Part shown: in pieces, positions 43,874 through 51,983 of the stretch
Layout of the letters: each line of letters begins with the position of its first letter
Numbering within the stretch: position 1 is the stretch's first letter
Made by a program: the position numbers and the translations under genes
Assembly (NCBI RefSeq): GCF_000615285.1
Contig: NZ_BALU01000003.1
Coordinates: 1-64,000, forward strand
From: Lactobacillus kitasatonis DSM 16761 = JCM 1039
Lineage (GTDB): Bacteria; Bacillota; Bacilli; Lactobacillales; Lactobacillaceae
Length of the DNA stretch: 64,000 nt
Reading direction: 5' to 3'
The notes under the pieces: model-generated
The model's database searches: none
Seen by the model: only the letters and a program-made list of their open reading frames with translations
What the model was told of the DNA's origin: nothing

Positions 43874-44809
43874 ATGACTAATTTAGTAGTAATTGACTTG
43901 GGTTCCAACTCGGTCAGAATGCAAATTTCCCAAATAGATGATTATGGTGGTTATACCATCATAGGCTACTTTAGAGAATACGTTCGTTTGTCCGAAAAGA
44001 TGGGCAAAGAAATGATTCTTAAAGAAGAGCCGATGAAGAGAACTATTCAAGCCTTGAAAGATTTTAAGGCTAGATATACCCAATATGATCATGTAGTCGT
44101 CAAAGCTGTAGCAACAGCTGCAGTTCGCGGAGCAAAGAATCAAGCCGAATTTTTGAAACGAGTAAAAGATGAGGTTGGTCTTGATCTGCAGGTGATCTCA
44201 GGTAGTACAGAAGCCTATCTGGATTATGTTGGCGTAGTTAATACTTTGCCAATTAGAAACGGCATCATCATGGATTGTGGCGGTGCTTCAACTGAATTAG
44301 TTTGGGTACAAAACGGTGCTTGCAAAGAACGTATTAGTATTCCAATCGGTTCAGTTGTTTTGTCACAAAACTACAATTTAGCAGATTCAATCTCAGCAAG
44401 TGATCTTTATCGTGCCATGAATGCAGCAGGACAAAAAATCTCAACGGTTCGTTGGCTCGGACAAGTACATAATCTTCCGTTGATTGCGCTTGGCGGAAGC
44501 AATCGGACGATCGCTAAGATTCATCGTCGTAAAGTTACCGACGATGTTGATGAATTGCCTGATATTCATGGGATGCATTTACCACCACATTACATCTTTA
44601 ACTTAGTCAGCAAATTGATTGCTATGAATAAAGATGAACGAATGAAGATTCCTGGTTTGGCTAAGAACCGGGCAGATGTAATCATCGGTGGTTTGATTCC
44701 TATTAGTCTAGTATTGCGTAATTTGCAGATTAGTGAAGTTATCTTTTCTAATTGCGGTTTGCGTGATGGTATCTTGTTTGAATACTTACGTCAAAGTAGA
44801 AAAGAATAA
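43874..44809 (+). CDS. ppx: Exopolyphosphatase (Ppx/GppA family)
   Basis: 311 residues. The ATPase-like fold motifs are intact here, unlike in the protein at 38777: VVIDLGSNSVRMQIS (residues 4-18) and IMDCGGASTELVWV, with IGSVVLSQNY as the following loop. It hydrolyses polyphosphate, or pppGpp in GppA relatives. The length is short, one-domain Ppx. AGGAGGAAGG precedes the ATG. Last gene of the operon, terminator follows. Confidence 0.92.
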   Translation: MTNLVVIDLGSNSVRMQISQIDDYGGYTIIGYFREYVRLSEKMGKEMILKEEPMKRTIQALKDFKARYTQYDHVVVKAVATAAVRGAKNQAEFLKRVKDEVGLDLQVISGSTEAYLDYVGVVNTLPIRNGIIMDCGGASTELVWVQNGACKERISIPIGSVVLSQNYNLADSISASDLYRAMNAAGQKISTVRWLGQVHNLPLIALGGSNRTIAKIHRRKVTDDVDELPDIHGMHLPPHYIFNLVSKLIAMNKDERMKIPGLAKNRADVIIGGLIPISLVLRNLQISEVIFSNCGLRDGILFEYLRQSRKE

Positions 44810-44814
44810 TTATT

Positions 44815-44844
44815 AAAATCCAAGACTCTTGTCTTGGATTTTTT
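44815..44844 (+). terminator. Terminator of polyphosphate operon
   Basis: AAAATCCAAGAC (44815-44826) and GTCTTGGATTTT (44831-44842) form a perfect 12-bp stem followed by TT. Confidence 0.92.
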
Positions 44845-44944
44845 GTATTAAGGACTATAAGTATAAAGTATGGATTCTCATTTACAATAGATATTGGTAA
44901 TGAATAAAGCGTAATGGCAAATTATAGTTAATCGAGTAATAGAA

Positions 44945-45914
44945 ATGACCAATTATATGCCTTACGGATACATTACTAAATTAAGTGATAAATTAACGCG
45001 TGAACATGTTCGTTATAATAACAGATATGGAACTGCTATTGCGGCAGACATTTACTACGTAAAAGATATAGATAAAAATGCAAAATACCCTGCTTTGATC
45101 GTTGGTGTATCTTATGGTGGTACTAAGGAACAAGGTCCATGTGTTTATGCCAATGAATTGGCACAGCGCGGCTTTGTCGTTTTGACTTTTGACCAAGTAC
45201 ATATGGGTGAATCAGGCGGCGAGCCAAGACGTGTTTCATCTCCAGACTTATTTGCTGAAAGCTTCAGTGCCGCAGTTGATTATCTTGGTGTAAAAGTGCC
45301 ATTTGTCGATCGTGAAAAGATTGGTGTTATTGGTATTTGTGGTTCAGGTGGCTTCGCGCTTTCTGCAGCTAGTGTTGATACTCGTATCAAGGCAATTGCG
45401 ACTGCTTCAATGTACGATATTACCGATATTCGCGGGATGCAAAACTTATCTAAGAAGCAAATTGACGAAATGAAGGATAAGCTTACTCGTCAACGTTGGG
45501 CTGATTTTGAAAATGGTCAACCCCAAATACATTCCATTCTTCCCAGAAACTCCATATCCAAGTGTAGATGCTTTACCTAAGACTGATCCAATTACTAATG
45601 AATGGCAAAGATTCTACGCTGTACCACGTGGCTTCCATTCAAATGCACGTGGCGGCTTTACTACTACTTCAGACTTATCAATGCTTCAATTTGATGCCTT
45701 GGCTCATATCGATGAGATTACACCTCATCCAATTCTTTTTGTTTGTGGCGACAAGGCCCACTCAATAGCCTTCTCAGAAAGAGCCTACAAGCTTGCTAAT
45801 GAACCAAAGGAAAAGTACATTGCTAAAGATGCAGAACACATCGATTTGTATGATCAAGTAGACAAGATTCCATTTGATAAGTTTGAAAGTTTCTTTAAGG
45901 AAAATTTTAAGTAA
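44945..45914 (+). pseudogene. Alpha/beta hydrolase (dienelactone-hydrolase-like), frameshifted
   Basis: The first frame gives 200 sensible residues to QPQIHSIL (45525): VSYGGTKEQGPCVYANELAQRGFVVL, GESGGEPRR and the nucleophile motif GICGSGGFA. The protein then continues in another frame (PKYIPFFPETPYPSVDAL, HPILFVCGDKAHSIAF, then H in AEHIDLYDQVD for the catalytic His) to 45914. An extra C in a CCCC run near 45522 explains the break. Catalytic residues are spread over both halves, so no product from either frame can work. Confidence 0.85.
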
Positions 45915-45926
45915 GAGGAATTTTAA

Positions 45927-46596
45927 ATGACTAAACCCTATATTATTGTGCACATGATGACTTCAATTGACGGTCGTATCGATTGTGAATGACCGCTCAA
46001 CTTGATGGTAATAGCGAATATTATTCAACTTTATCAGCACTTGAGGCACCAACTAGAGTAAGTGGTCGTGTTACTGCAGAAACAGAAATGGCCGATGGTG
46101 ACTTTAAAGCTGATGATGGTGAAAAATTAGGTAAAGTTGCTTTTAAGAAAAATGCGACTGCTGATTCATAAATATTGTTACTGACTCAAAGGGTAGAACT
46201 GCATGGGGCAGAGAAAATGGCTCAGACTTCTCACATTTAATTTTGACCAGTGAAGATGTATCTAAGGAATATATCGATTACTTGAATGGTCATAATATTT
46301 CTTGGATTGCTGCAGGTAAGGAACACGTTGACTTAAAGCGTGCCATGGAGGTCTTAGCTGATGAATTTGGGATTAAGTGCTTGGCTCTCGTTGGTGGCGG
46401 TAAGATCAATGGTAGTTTTTTAAAGGCTGGTCTGGTTGATGAAATTAATCTTTTAATCGGACCAGGTGTTGATGGTCGAATTGGTCAACCAGCTGTCTTT
46501 GATGGTTTGACTAGTGGAGCATCTACACCATTAACATTGAAGAGTGTGAAGAGCTATCCAGATGGTGCTGTTTGGTTGAGATATTTGACTAAATAA
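45927..46596 (+). pseudogene. RibD C-terminal/dihydrofolate-reductase-like reductase, two frameshifts
   Basis: ATG 45927 with AGAGGAA upstream reads TKPYIIVHMMTSIDGRIDCE then stops; a one-base deletion near 45987 shifts to MTAQLDGNSEYYSTLSALEAP and stops at 46169; a second one-base deletion there leads to NIVTDSKGRTAWGREN and onwards to KSYPDGAVWLRYLTK. GGGKINGSFLKAGLVDEINLLIGP is the RibD-C NADPH-binding signature. Encodes a reductase of the riboflavin/DHFR type; now inactive. Begins 12 bases after the broken hydrolase. Confidence 0.85.
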
Positions 46597-46635
46597 TACT
46601 ATATCTTTATTAATTCCGTCCTGAATAGGTAGTTA

Positions 46636-46644
46636 TGCTATAAT
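46636..46644 (+). promoter_or_regulatory. Extended -10 promoter
   Basis: TGCTATAAT fits TGnTATAAT, 34 bases ahead of the ORF at 46678. Confidence 0.5.
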
Positions 46645-46677
46645 GTTAAGTAAGCGATTAACTGCTTTAATTATTAA

Positions 46678-46965
46678 TTGAAAGTTAAATTGGTAAAGAT
46701 TGAGAATTATATTTGGATCGTTTCAGAAATCAATGTTGATGAGCTAATTCCTAAGATCAATTGTTTCAAATATAAGAATGATGGTGCTTACTTATTTGAC
46801 GATCGAATTAAAGAATTGACCGAAGAGTATGATTTTACGCAAGAATTCCAAAAAGGCGAATCTTTTACTAGGATTTTTGGTAATAAGGAAAATGATGAGA
46901 TTAAGATTGTTTTGCAATTGTTGAGAAAGCAATTGAGTACTGAAAAAAGTACTAGTGAAGAATAG
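46678..46965 (+). CDS. Small protein of unknown function
   Basis: 95 residues from a TTG start without a clear ribosome site. It has acidic composition (NKENDEIKIVLQLLRKQLSTEKSTSEE) and an N-terminal strand pair (KVKLVKIENYIWIVSEINVDEL). The promoter-like TGCTATAAT upstream supports expression. No family recognised; could be read from another start. Confidence 0.5.
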   Translation: MKVKLVKIENYIWIVSEINVDELIPKINCFKYKNDGAYLFDDRIKELTEEYDFTQEFQKGESFTRIFGNKENDEIKIVLQLLRKQLSTEKSTSEE

Positions 46966-47033
46966 CCATAATAAGCATGATATCAATATGGTTGATGTCA
47001 TACTTTTCTTTTTGTCAAAAATGGAGGTGCAGT

Positions 47034-47657
47034 ATGGAGCAGGATAATCAATTTTTGAAATGGGCAACGGATTTGCAAAGTATTGCGCAAGCAGGTCTTG
47101 AATATGGTAAAGATATCTTTGATAAGGAAAGATATGAAAAAGTTAGAGAAATTGCTGGTGAGATGATGCAAGCACAGACCGGCTTACCTAAGGAGAGAAT
47201 TGATACGCTTTTCTTGGGGGATGAAGGATATCAGACGCCTAAGATTGATACGCGTGCTGCAATTTTTAAAGATGACAAGATTCTGCTTGTAAGAGAAAAA
47301 TCTACGCAAACTTGGTCACTACCTGGTGGGTGGAATGATTATGACTGCACGACTGCTGAAAATTGTGCTAAAGAAGCAAGAGAAGAAGCTGGTAGAATTG
47401 TTAAACCGGTGAAGGTAATTGCAATTCAAGATCGTAACCATCATAATAAGCCGATTCGAGCAACTAATATTACGAAGATCTTTTATCTGTGTAAGGAGAT
47501 CAGCGGACAATTTGAACCTAATGATGAAACTGATGCATGTGAGTATTTTGCTTTAGATAAATTGCCTAGGTTGTCCTTAGGACGCACCACTAAGGAGCAA
47601 ATTTCCATGTGCTTTGAGGCTAATAAGGATCCTAATTGGAAAACTCGCTTTGAATAA
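47034..47657 (+). CDS. Nudix hydrolase (ADP-ribose pyrophosphatase-like)
   Basis: 207 residues from ATG 47034 (GGAGGTG 6 bases upstream; the frame extends to 46977). An N-terminal Nudix-associated domain (NQFLKWATDLQSIAQAGLEYGKD) precedes the Nudix box, seen as GGWNDYDCTTAENCAKEAREEAG, with catalytic REEAG intact. Such enzymes hydrolyse nucleotide diphosphate linkages, for example ADP-ribose or NADH. Cytosolic. No clear operon. Confidence 0.88.
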   Translation: MEQDNQFLKWATDLQSIAQAGLEYGKDIFDKERYEKVREIAGEMMQAQTGLPKERIDTLFLGDEGYQTPKIDTRAAIFKDDKILLVREKSTQTWSLPGGWNDYDCTTAENCAKEAREEAGRIVKPVKVIAIQDRNHHNKPIRATNITKIFYLCKEISGQFEPNDETDACEYFALDKLPRLSLGRTTKEQISMCFEANKDPNWKTRFE

Positions 47658-47765
47658 AAATGAAGATTTTTTCATTTAATTTATATCCTTTCTTGGCTTT
47701 TAATAGCCAATTTTTTCGTAAACTAAATACATCAAGTTAAGTAATCAAGGAAGGAATTAACTATT

Positions 47766-48465
47766 ATGAAAAAATCTACTATGAAAAAATTCTCTTTAGC
47801 TGCAGTTGTATTAGGATTAACTGTTGGAGGCGCAGGGGTTTTAATTAATCAGGCTAACGCATCAACTGGGGCGCAGATACTCAAACAGGGCAAAATAATA
47901 ACCAGAAAACATCTAGCATCAATCTTTCACAAACTGACGCAATTAATAAATTTAATGAGAAATTTAATGAGAAATTTGGTTCAGTTTCAATTGAAGAAAT
48001 TAACTTGAGGCCCAAAATGGTAAATACATTTATGAAATTGAAGGCTTTGACTCACAAAATGAGTACAAGGCAAAGATTAATGCAAGTAGTGGCAACATTA
48101 TTAAATCAAAGACTGAGGAGTTAGATGCTGATGACAAAAAGGAAGCATTAGATATAGGCAATCTTATTGATCGTGATCAAGCTATGCAAATTGCACAGCA
48201 GTCAGCTCAAGGCCAGCCGGTTAAGTGGACTTTAGAAAAGGATAATGGTAAGGCTATTTGGGAGATCGAGTTCGAAAATGGTAATAAGGAAACTGAAGTT
48301 GAAGTCGATGCAAGTAGTCAGAAGGTTTTGAAGAGTGAAACTGACGATCATGATAAAAATATGAAGCACGATAAAGATGATGATCATAATAGGGATGAAA
48401 AACATGACAAGGATGACTATGATAGAGACGATCAACATGATCATGATCACGACGATGATGACTAA
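47766..48465 (+). pseudogene. Secreted PepSY-domain protein with Asp/His-rich tail, two frameshifts
   Basis: ATG 47766 opens a signal peptide (KKFSLAAVVLGLTVGGAGVL ending QANA). A one-base shift near 47870 moves the PepSY part (KTSSINLSQTDAINKFNEKF) to another frame, and a second shift at 48006 near TTGAGGCCCAA brings LEAQNGKYIYEIEGF and then a second PepSY repeat (AMQIAQQSAQGQPVKW...). The tail from 48340 is a run of Asp, His, Lys and Glu with many DDHD and KHDKDD elements, likely metal-binding in the intact form. Broken by two indels. Confidence 0.75.
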
Positions 48466-48528
48466 TTGATATATAATATTTGAAAGTCATTCGAATTTAT
48501 TCTGATTGTTTTTTAAGCTGGAATCAAT

Positions 48529-48557
48529 TTTACATAGTTTAGCTATTTCGTTATACT
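48529..48557 (+). promoter_or_regulatory. Promoter with overlapping operator-like dyad for the SMR gene
   Basis: TTTACA (48529-48534), 17-base spacer and TATACT (48552-48557). A perfect 9-bp inverted repeat TTACATAGT/ACTATGTAA (48530-48538 and 48555-48563) overlaps both hexamers, as expected for a repressor operator. Confidence 0.65.
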
Positions 48558-48599
48558 ATGTAACGTTCAAAAATAAATATTAAACTCCCACCGGGGCGG

Positions 48600-48660
48600 G
48601 CCAAGTAATGGTTACTTTCATTAGGTCTTTGAAGAAAGTAATCGATACTTGGCTTTTTTT
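48600..48660 (+). terminator. Leader terminator before the SMR gene
   Basis: GCCAAGTA (48600-48607) pairs with TACTTGGC (48646-48653) with an inner TTACTTTC/GAAAGTAA stem, followed by a T run. It lies between promoter and gene, so it may be an attenuator. A preceding GC-rich element CCCACCGGGGCGGG (48588-48600 region) could form an alternative structure. Confidence 0.65.
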
Positions 48661-48678
48661 ATTTTGGAGGTAAAACTT

Positions 48679-48999
48679 ATGTCATAGATTTATTTGTTAA
48701 TTGCCGGAATTTTTGAAGTAGTATGGTCAACGGCTATGAAACTTAGTAATGGCTTTTCAGTACTGCTTTACTCCGTCATTACGGTAATAGGGATTATCAT
48801 ATCTTTTGGTAGCTTAGTGTTAGCAACTAAAAGCTTACCATTGAGTTTGGCTTATCCGATTTGGACAGGAATCGGAGCTGTCGGTTCGGTTATTGTGGGT
48901 GTGATATTATTTCATGATCAGTTATCAGGATTAACCTGGGTATTTGGCGTTTTACTTGTTGTCAGTATCATCGGAATTAAAATGACTTCAGGTAACTAG
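48679..48999 (+). pseudogene. SMR-family exporter, Gdx/SugE type, nonsense at codon 3
   Basis: ATG 48679 with TGGAGG upstream reads M-S-stop-IYLLIAGIFEVVWSTAMKLSNGF; the TAG at 48685 is where Gdx/SugE proteins usually have Trp (MSW). The rest is a complete four-helix SMR protein (about 105 residues) with the subfamily residues EVVW and PLSLAYPIWTGIGAVGSVIVGV. Gdx proteins export guanidinium and related cations. A TTG at 48694 could restart translation, but the first helix would be shortened. Confidence 0.75.
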
Positions 49000-49003
49000 A
49001 AAC

Positions 49004-49055
49004 AAAAAAACGGTTGAAGATCAATGCTTCATAGCAAAGATCCTCAATCGTTTTT
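49004..49055. terminator. Bidirectional terminator between SMR and Rrf2 genes
   Basis: AAAAAAACGGTTGAAGATC pairs with GATCCTCAATCGTTTTT with one mismatch; A and T runs suit both strands. Confidence 0.8.
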
Positions 49056-49058
49056 CTT

Positions 49059-49520
49059 TTATTCATAATTTTGTTGCTTTTGTAAATACTCTTTTTCTTT
49101 TTGTTTAACTAAGATTGTGTCAATTACATCTGACAGCCTTGTGTCGTTAAGTTTAGCTTTAGCTGCAATCTCTGCTTGATTATAGTATTCTGACAAAGTT
49201 TCTTGAATATTGCCACCCACAATACACTGTGGATTGGTCTTATGATCGATTTCAAAGAGCGGCTTGTTCCTTTCAACTGCTAGGTAAACATCAAGCAGGG
49301 AAATTTTATCAGTTGGCTTAGCCAGTTTAGGATCAGGCGTACCGTGCTTTGTTTCAATTAAACCAGCCTTACGCAGCTCACCCATCAATTTACGTACCAT
49401 TACTGGGGAAGTTTCGATACTGCTAGCAATGTTTTCACTAGTTAAAGGAATCTTACCTTTATAAATATGAATAAAAGCTAGTAAATGAATTGCATCGCTA
49501 AAGCGCGTTGATATCTTCAT
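49059..49520 (-). CDS. Rrf2-family transcriptional regulator (YwnA-like)
   Basis: 153 residues from ATG 49520 (AAAGGAGAA upstream; a longer frame begins at 49574 without a site). N-terminal winged helix typical of Rrf2 (MKISTRFSDAIHLLAFIHIY and IASSIETSPVMVRKLMGELRKAGL). Only one cysteine (NPQCIVGGN) is present, so it is not the Fe-S-binding IscR/NsrR type. Divergent from the osmoprotectant operon, with a perfect dyad (49541-49561) between. Probably regulates itself and the operon. Confidence 0.88.
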   Translation of the reverse strand: MKISTRFSDAIHLLAFIHIYKGKIPLTSENIASSIETSPVMVRKLMGELRKAGLIETKHGTPDPKLAKPTDKISLLDVYLAVERNKPLFEIDHKTNPQCIVGGNIQETLSEYYNQAEIAAKAKLNDTRLSDVIDTILVKQKEKEYLQKQQNYE

Positions 49521-49540
49521 GTGATTTCTCCTTTCTTCAG

Positions 49541-49561
49541 TTGTAATTATACAAATTACAA
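49541..49561. promoter_or_regulatory. Operator-like perfect dyad upstream of rrf2
   Basis: TTGTAATTATACAAATTACAA is an 8-bp perfect inverted repeat around a 5-base centre. A half-like copy, TGTAATTTAAA, occurs at 49628-49638 closer to the opu-type gene. Confidence 0.6.
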
Positions 49562-49579
49562 ATAAATTATGCAAATATG

Positions 49580-49608
49580 TTGACTATCAATATAAACGGA
49601 TCTATATT
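49580..49608 (+). promoter_or_regulatory. Promoter of osmoprotectant ABC operon
   Basis: TTGACT (49580-49585), 17-base spacer, TATATT (49603-49608), 58 bases before the ATG at 49666. Confidence 0.65.
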
Positions 49609-49665
49609 ATTAACTGCCGATTGAAATATGTAATTTAAAAAGTAACAAGTACTAAGGAGAATACT

Positions 49666-50574
49666 ATGAATAATAAAAAAAAGTGGTCAATAATTGGTTT
49701 AATTGTAATTATTGTAGCTGTTGTGATTGCTGCCTGGCCTAAAGGCAACAATTCCAAACAAACTACTAAAGGAACAACTATTACTATTGGTTCTAAAAAC
49801 TTTAGTGAAAGTAAGATCGTTATGCAAATCTGGACTGATGCTTTGAAGAAAGATGGTTACAGTGTAAAGACTAAACCAAACATTTCTAGTTCAGTCGTTT
49901 ACCAAGCAATCAAATCAAAACAAATTGATCTTTATCCAGAATACACTGGTACAATTGCTATGACTTATCTTAAAGGTAAGATCGTTGGTAAAAGTGCAGA
50001 TGCCATTGCTAATATTGCTCGTAAAGGAATGAAGAAGCAAGGCTTAACTACTTTGAATTATGCACCTGGTAACGATGCTCAAGGTATTGCTATTAGAACT
50101 TCAGTTGCTAAGAAATACGGTATCAAGACTATTTCTGATTTGCAAAAGAAAGCTAACAAGATTCGCTTTGCTTCTCAAGGTGAATTCGACAAGCGTGAAG
50201 ACGGTATTCCAGGTCTTACTAAAGTTTATGGTAAGTTTAACTTCAAGAGCCATAAGGTTTATGATCCAAGCTTAAAGTACCAAATTTTGGCTAAAGGTGA
50301 AGGCGACATTACTCCTGCTTCAACTACTGAAGGTCAATTAGCTACCGGTAAGTACTTTGCTTTAACAGATAATAAGCACTTCTGGCCTGCATATAACTTG
50401 GTTCCACTTGTCAGAAATCAAACTTTGAAGGATAATCCTGGTATTAAGAAGGTTCTTAACAAGATCGACCGCAAGTTAACTACTACCGAATTGCAAAAGC
50501 TCAATAAGAAGGTCGATGTTGATGGTCAAAGCTATCAATCAGTAGCCAAGGATTGGGTAGATAAAAATTACTAA
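49666..50574 (+). CDS. Osmoprotectant (glycine betaine/choline-type) ABC transporter substrate-binding protein
   Basis: 302 residues. An uncleaved or lipid-free N-terminal helix (KWSIIGLIVIIVAVVIAAW) anchors an OpuCC/ProX-like periplasmic-type binding domain beginning TITIGSKNFSESKIVMQIW, a motif that marks this family. SSVVYQAIKSKQIDLYPEYTGT is the classic second motif. It captures a quaternary-ammonium osmolyte and passes it to the permeases. First gene of four; AAGGAG box before the ATG. Confidence 0.9.
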   Translation: MNNKKKWSIIGLIVIIVAVVIAAWPKGNNSKQTTKGTTITIGSKNFSESKIVMQIWTDALKKDGYSVKTKPNISSSVVYQAIKSKQIDLYPEYTGTIAMTYLKGKIVGKSADAIANIARKGMKKQGLTTLNYAPGNDAQGIAIRTSVAKKYGIKTISDLQKKANKIRFASQGEFDKREDGIPGLTKVYGKFNFKSHKVYDPSLKYQILAKGEGDITPASTTEGQLATGKYFALTDNKHFWPAYNLVPLVRNQTLKDNPGIKKVLNKIDRKLTTTELQKLNKKVDVDGQSYQSVAKDWVDKNY

Positions 50575-50590
50575 AAAATAAGAGGTTTTC

Positions 50591-51235
50591 ATGCTCGCGC
50601 AAATCATTCGTTACTTTCAAACTTCATCAGCCGAATATTGGGGCTATGTTGGTCAACACCTTTTTCTTAGTTTGACTTCATTGATCATAGCTATGCTTAT
50701 CGCCTTTCCGTTGGGCTATTTAGGCTCACGCAATAATGCAGTAGCGGCTTTTTGCCAGACCTTTAGTCAATTACTTAGAATTATTCCAAGTTTGGCATTG
50801 CTCTTTATCTTAATCCCAATAATGGGAGCAGGGGTTATCCCAGCACTAATTGCTTTAGTGGTCCTTGCACTTCCACCTTTAGTTGTAAATACAATTTTAG
50901 GATTTAATGAAGTTTCACCTGTATTAAAAGAAGTGGGCTTATCTCTTGGAATGGATCAAAGGCAACTATTAAAACAGATTTCACTTCCTTTGGCTTTGCC
51001 ATATATTTTAAATGGTGTGAAGTTAGCCTTAGTAGAAATTATTTCAAGTGCAACTTTAGCAACTTATATCGGAGCAGGCGGCCTTGGTACGTTGATTTTC
51101 ACTGGTCTTGGTCTTTACAAGATGCAATATGTAGTAATTGGTGCTGTAAGCGTAGCTCTTTTATCACTTTTATCCATGTTCTTAATGGATTGGGTAATTA
51201 GAAAGGTTAGAGAAGATGACCAAAGCAATTATTAA
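50591..51235 (+). CDS. Osmoprotectant ABC transporter permease (first)
   Basis: 214 residues with about six helices and the BPD-transporter EAA loop (VLKEVGLSLGMDQRQLLKQISLPLALPYI). The N-terminal YWGYVGQHLFLSLTSLIIAM is typical of OpuCB/OpuCD. AAGAGG upstream; the stop lies 17 bases inside the ATPase gene (overlap 51216-51235). Works as a heterodimer with the permease at 51980. Confidence 0.9.
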   Translation: MLAQIIRYFQTSSAEYWGYVGQHLFLSLTSLIIAMLIAFPLGYLGSRNNAVAAFCQTFSQLLRIIPSLALLFILIPIMGAGVIPALIALVVLALPPLVVNTILGFNEVSPVLKEVGLSLGMDQRQLLKQISLPLALPYILNGVKLALVEIISSATLATYIGAGGLGTLIFTGLGLYKMQYVVIGAVSVALLSLLSMFLMDWVIRKVREDDQSNY

Positions 51236-51983
51236 ATTTGAACATGTAGCTAAAAAATATGGCAAGAATGAAATAATTTCAGATTTGAACTTTGAAATTA
51301 ATCAAGGCGAATTTGTAACTGTTTTGGGTTCTTCCGGCTCAGGTAAAACCACTACCTTAAAGATGATCAATGGTCTGGAAAAGCCAACTAAAGGCAAGAT
51401 TACTATCAATGGAAATGATTTAAACGATACGAATTTAGTTGATTTGTGTAGACATATTGGTTATGTAGTTCAATCAATTGGACTTTTCCCTCATATGACT
51501 ATCGCACAAAATATAGCAGTTACTCCTAATTTACTTAATTGGGATAAAGAAAAAATCAATAAGACTGTTGATGATATGCTTAATCAAGTTGGACTTGATC
51601 CTAAGGAATACAGTGGTCGATATCCGGCACAGCTTTCTGGTGGTCAACAGCAGAGAGTTGGCGTTGCTAGAGCCTTATCGACCAATCCACCAATTATGCT
51701 TTTTGATGAGCCATTTTCGGCTCTGGATGCAATTATCAGACAAGACGTGCAACAAGAAGTAAAAGAATTACATCAAAATTTGAGTGATAAGACTTTCTTT
51801 TTTGTAACGCATGACATTAACGAAGCCTTATTCTTAGGCGATCGTGTAATGATCATGAACAAAGGCAAGATCGAGCAATTCGATACTCCTGAGAAGCTCG
51901 TTGCTCAACCTGCAACTGATTATGTAGCTCAACTTTTAGGAACTGTTAGACAGAATAGAGCATTATGGGAGCAATTTAAATGA
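51216..51983 (+). CDS. Osmoprotectant ABC transporter ATP-binding protein
   Basis: 255 residues with Walker A (GSSGSGKTTTLKMI), signature LSGGQQQRVGVARAL, Walker B (PIMLFDEPFSALD) and H-loop (FVTHDINEAL). The family's C-terminal CBS domains are missing, as in shorter lactobacillus versions. It overlaps the upstream permease and, by four bases, the downstream permease (ATGA), indicating one operon. Confidence 0.92.
   Translation: MTKAIIKFEHVAKKYGKNEIISDLNFEINQGEFVTVLGSSGSGKTTTLKMINGLEKPTKGKITINGNDLNDTNLVDLCRHIGYVVQSIGLFPHMTIAQNIAVTPNLLNWDKEKINKTVDDMLNQVGLDPKEYSGRYPAQLSGGQQQRVGVARALSTNPPIMLFDEPFSALDAIIRQDVQQEVKELHQNLSDKTFFFVTHDINEALFLGDRVMIMNKGKIEQFDTPEKLVAQPATDYVAQLLGTVRQNRALWEQFK

Noticed and set aside
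48232-48490. Two long minus-strand frames rich in Ile/Val/Met and His
   Set aside because: They are antisense shadows of the Asp/His-rich repeat tail of the PepSY gene and have no ribosome site.
48564-48678. Known guanidine riboswitch in the leader of the Gdx-type gene
   Set aside because: The characteristic ACGR hairpin loops of guanidine-II and the conserved guanidine-I and guanidine-III blocks are not visible; only an unassigned structured leader with terminator was reported.
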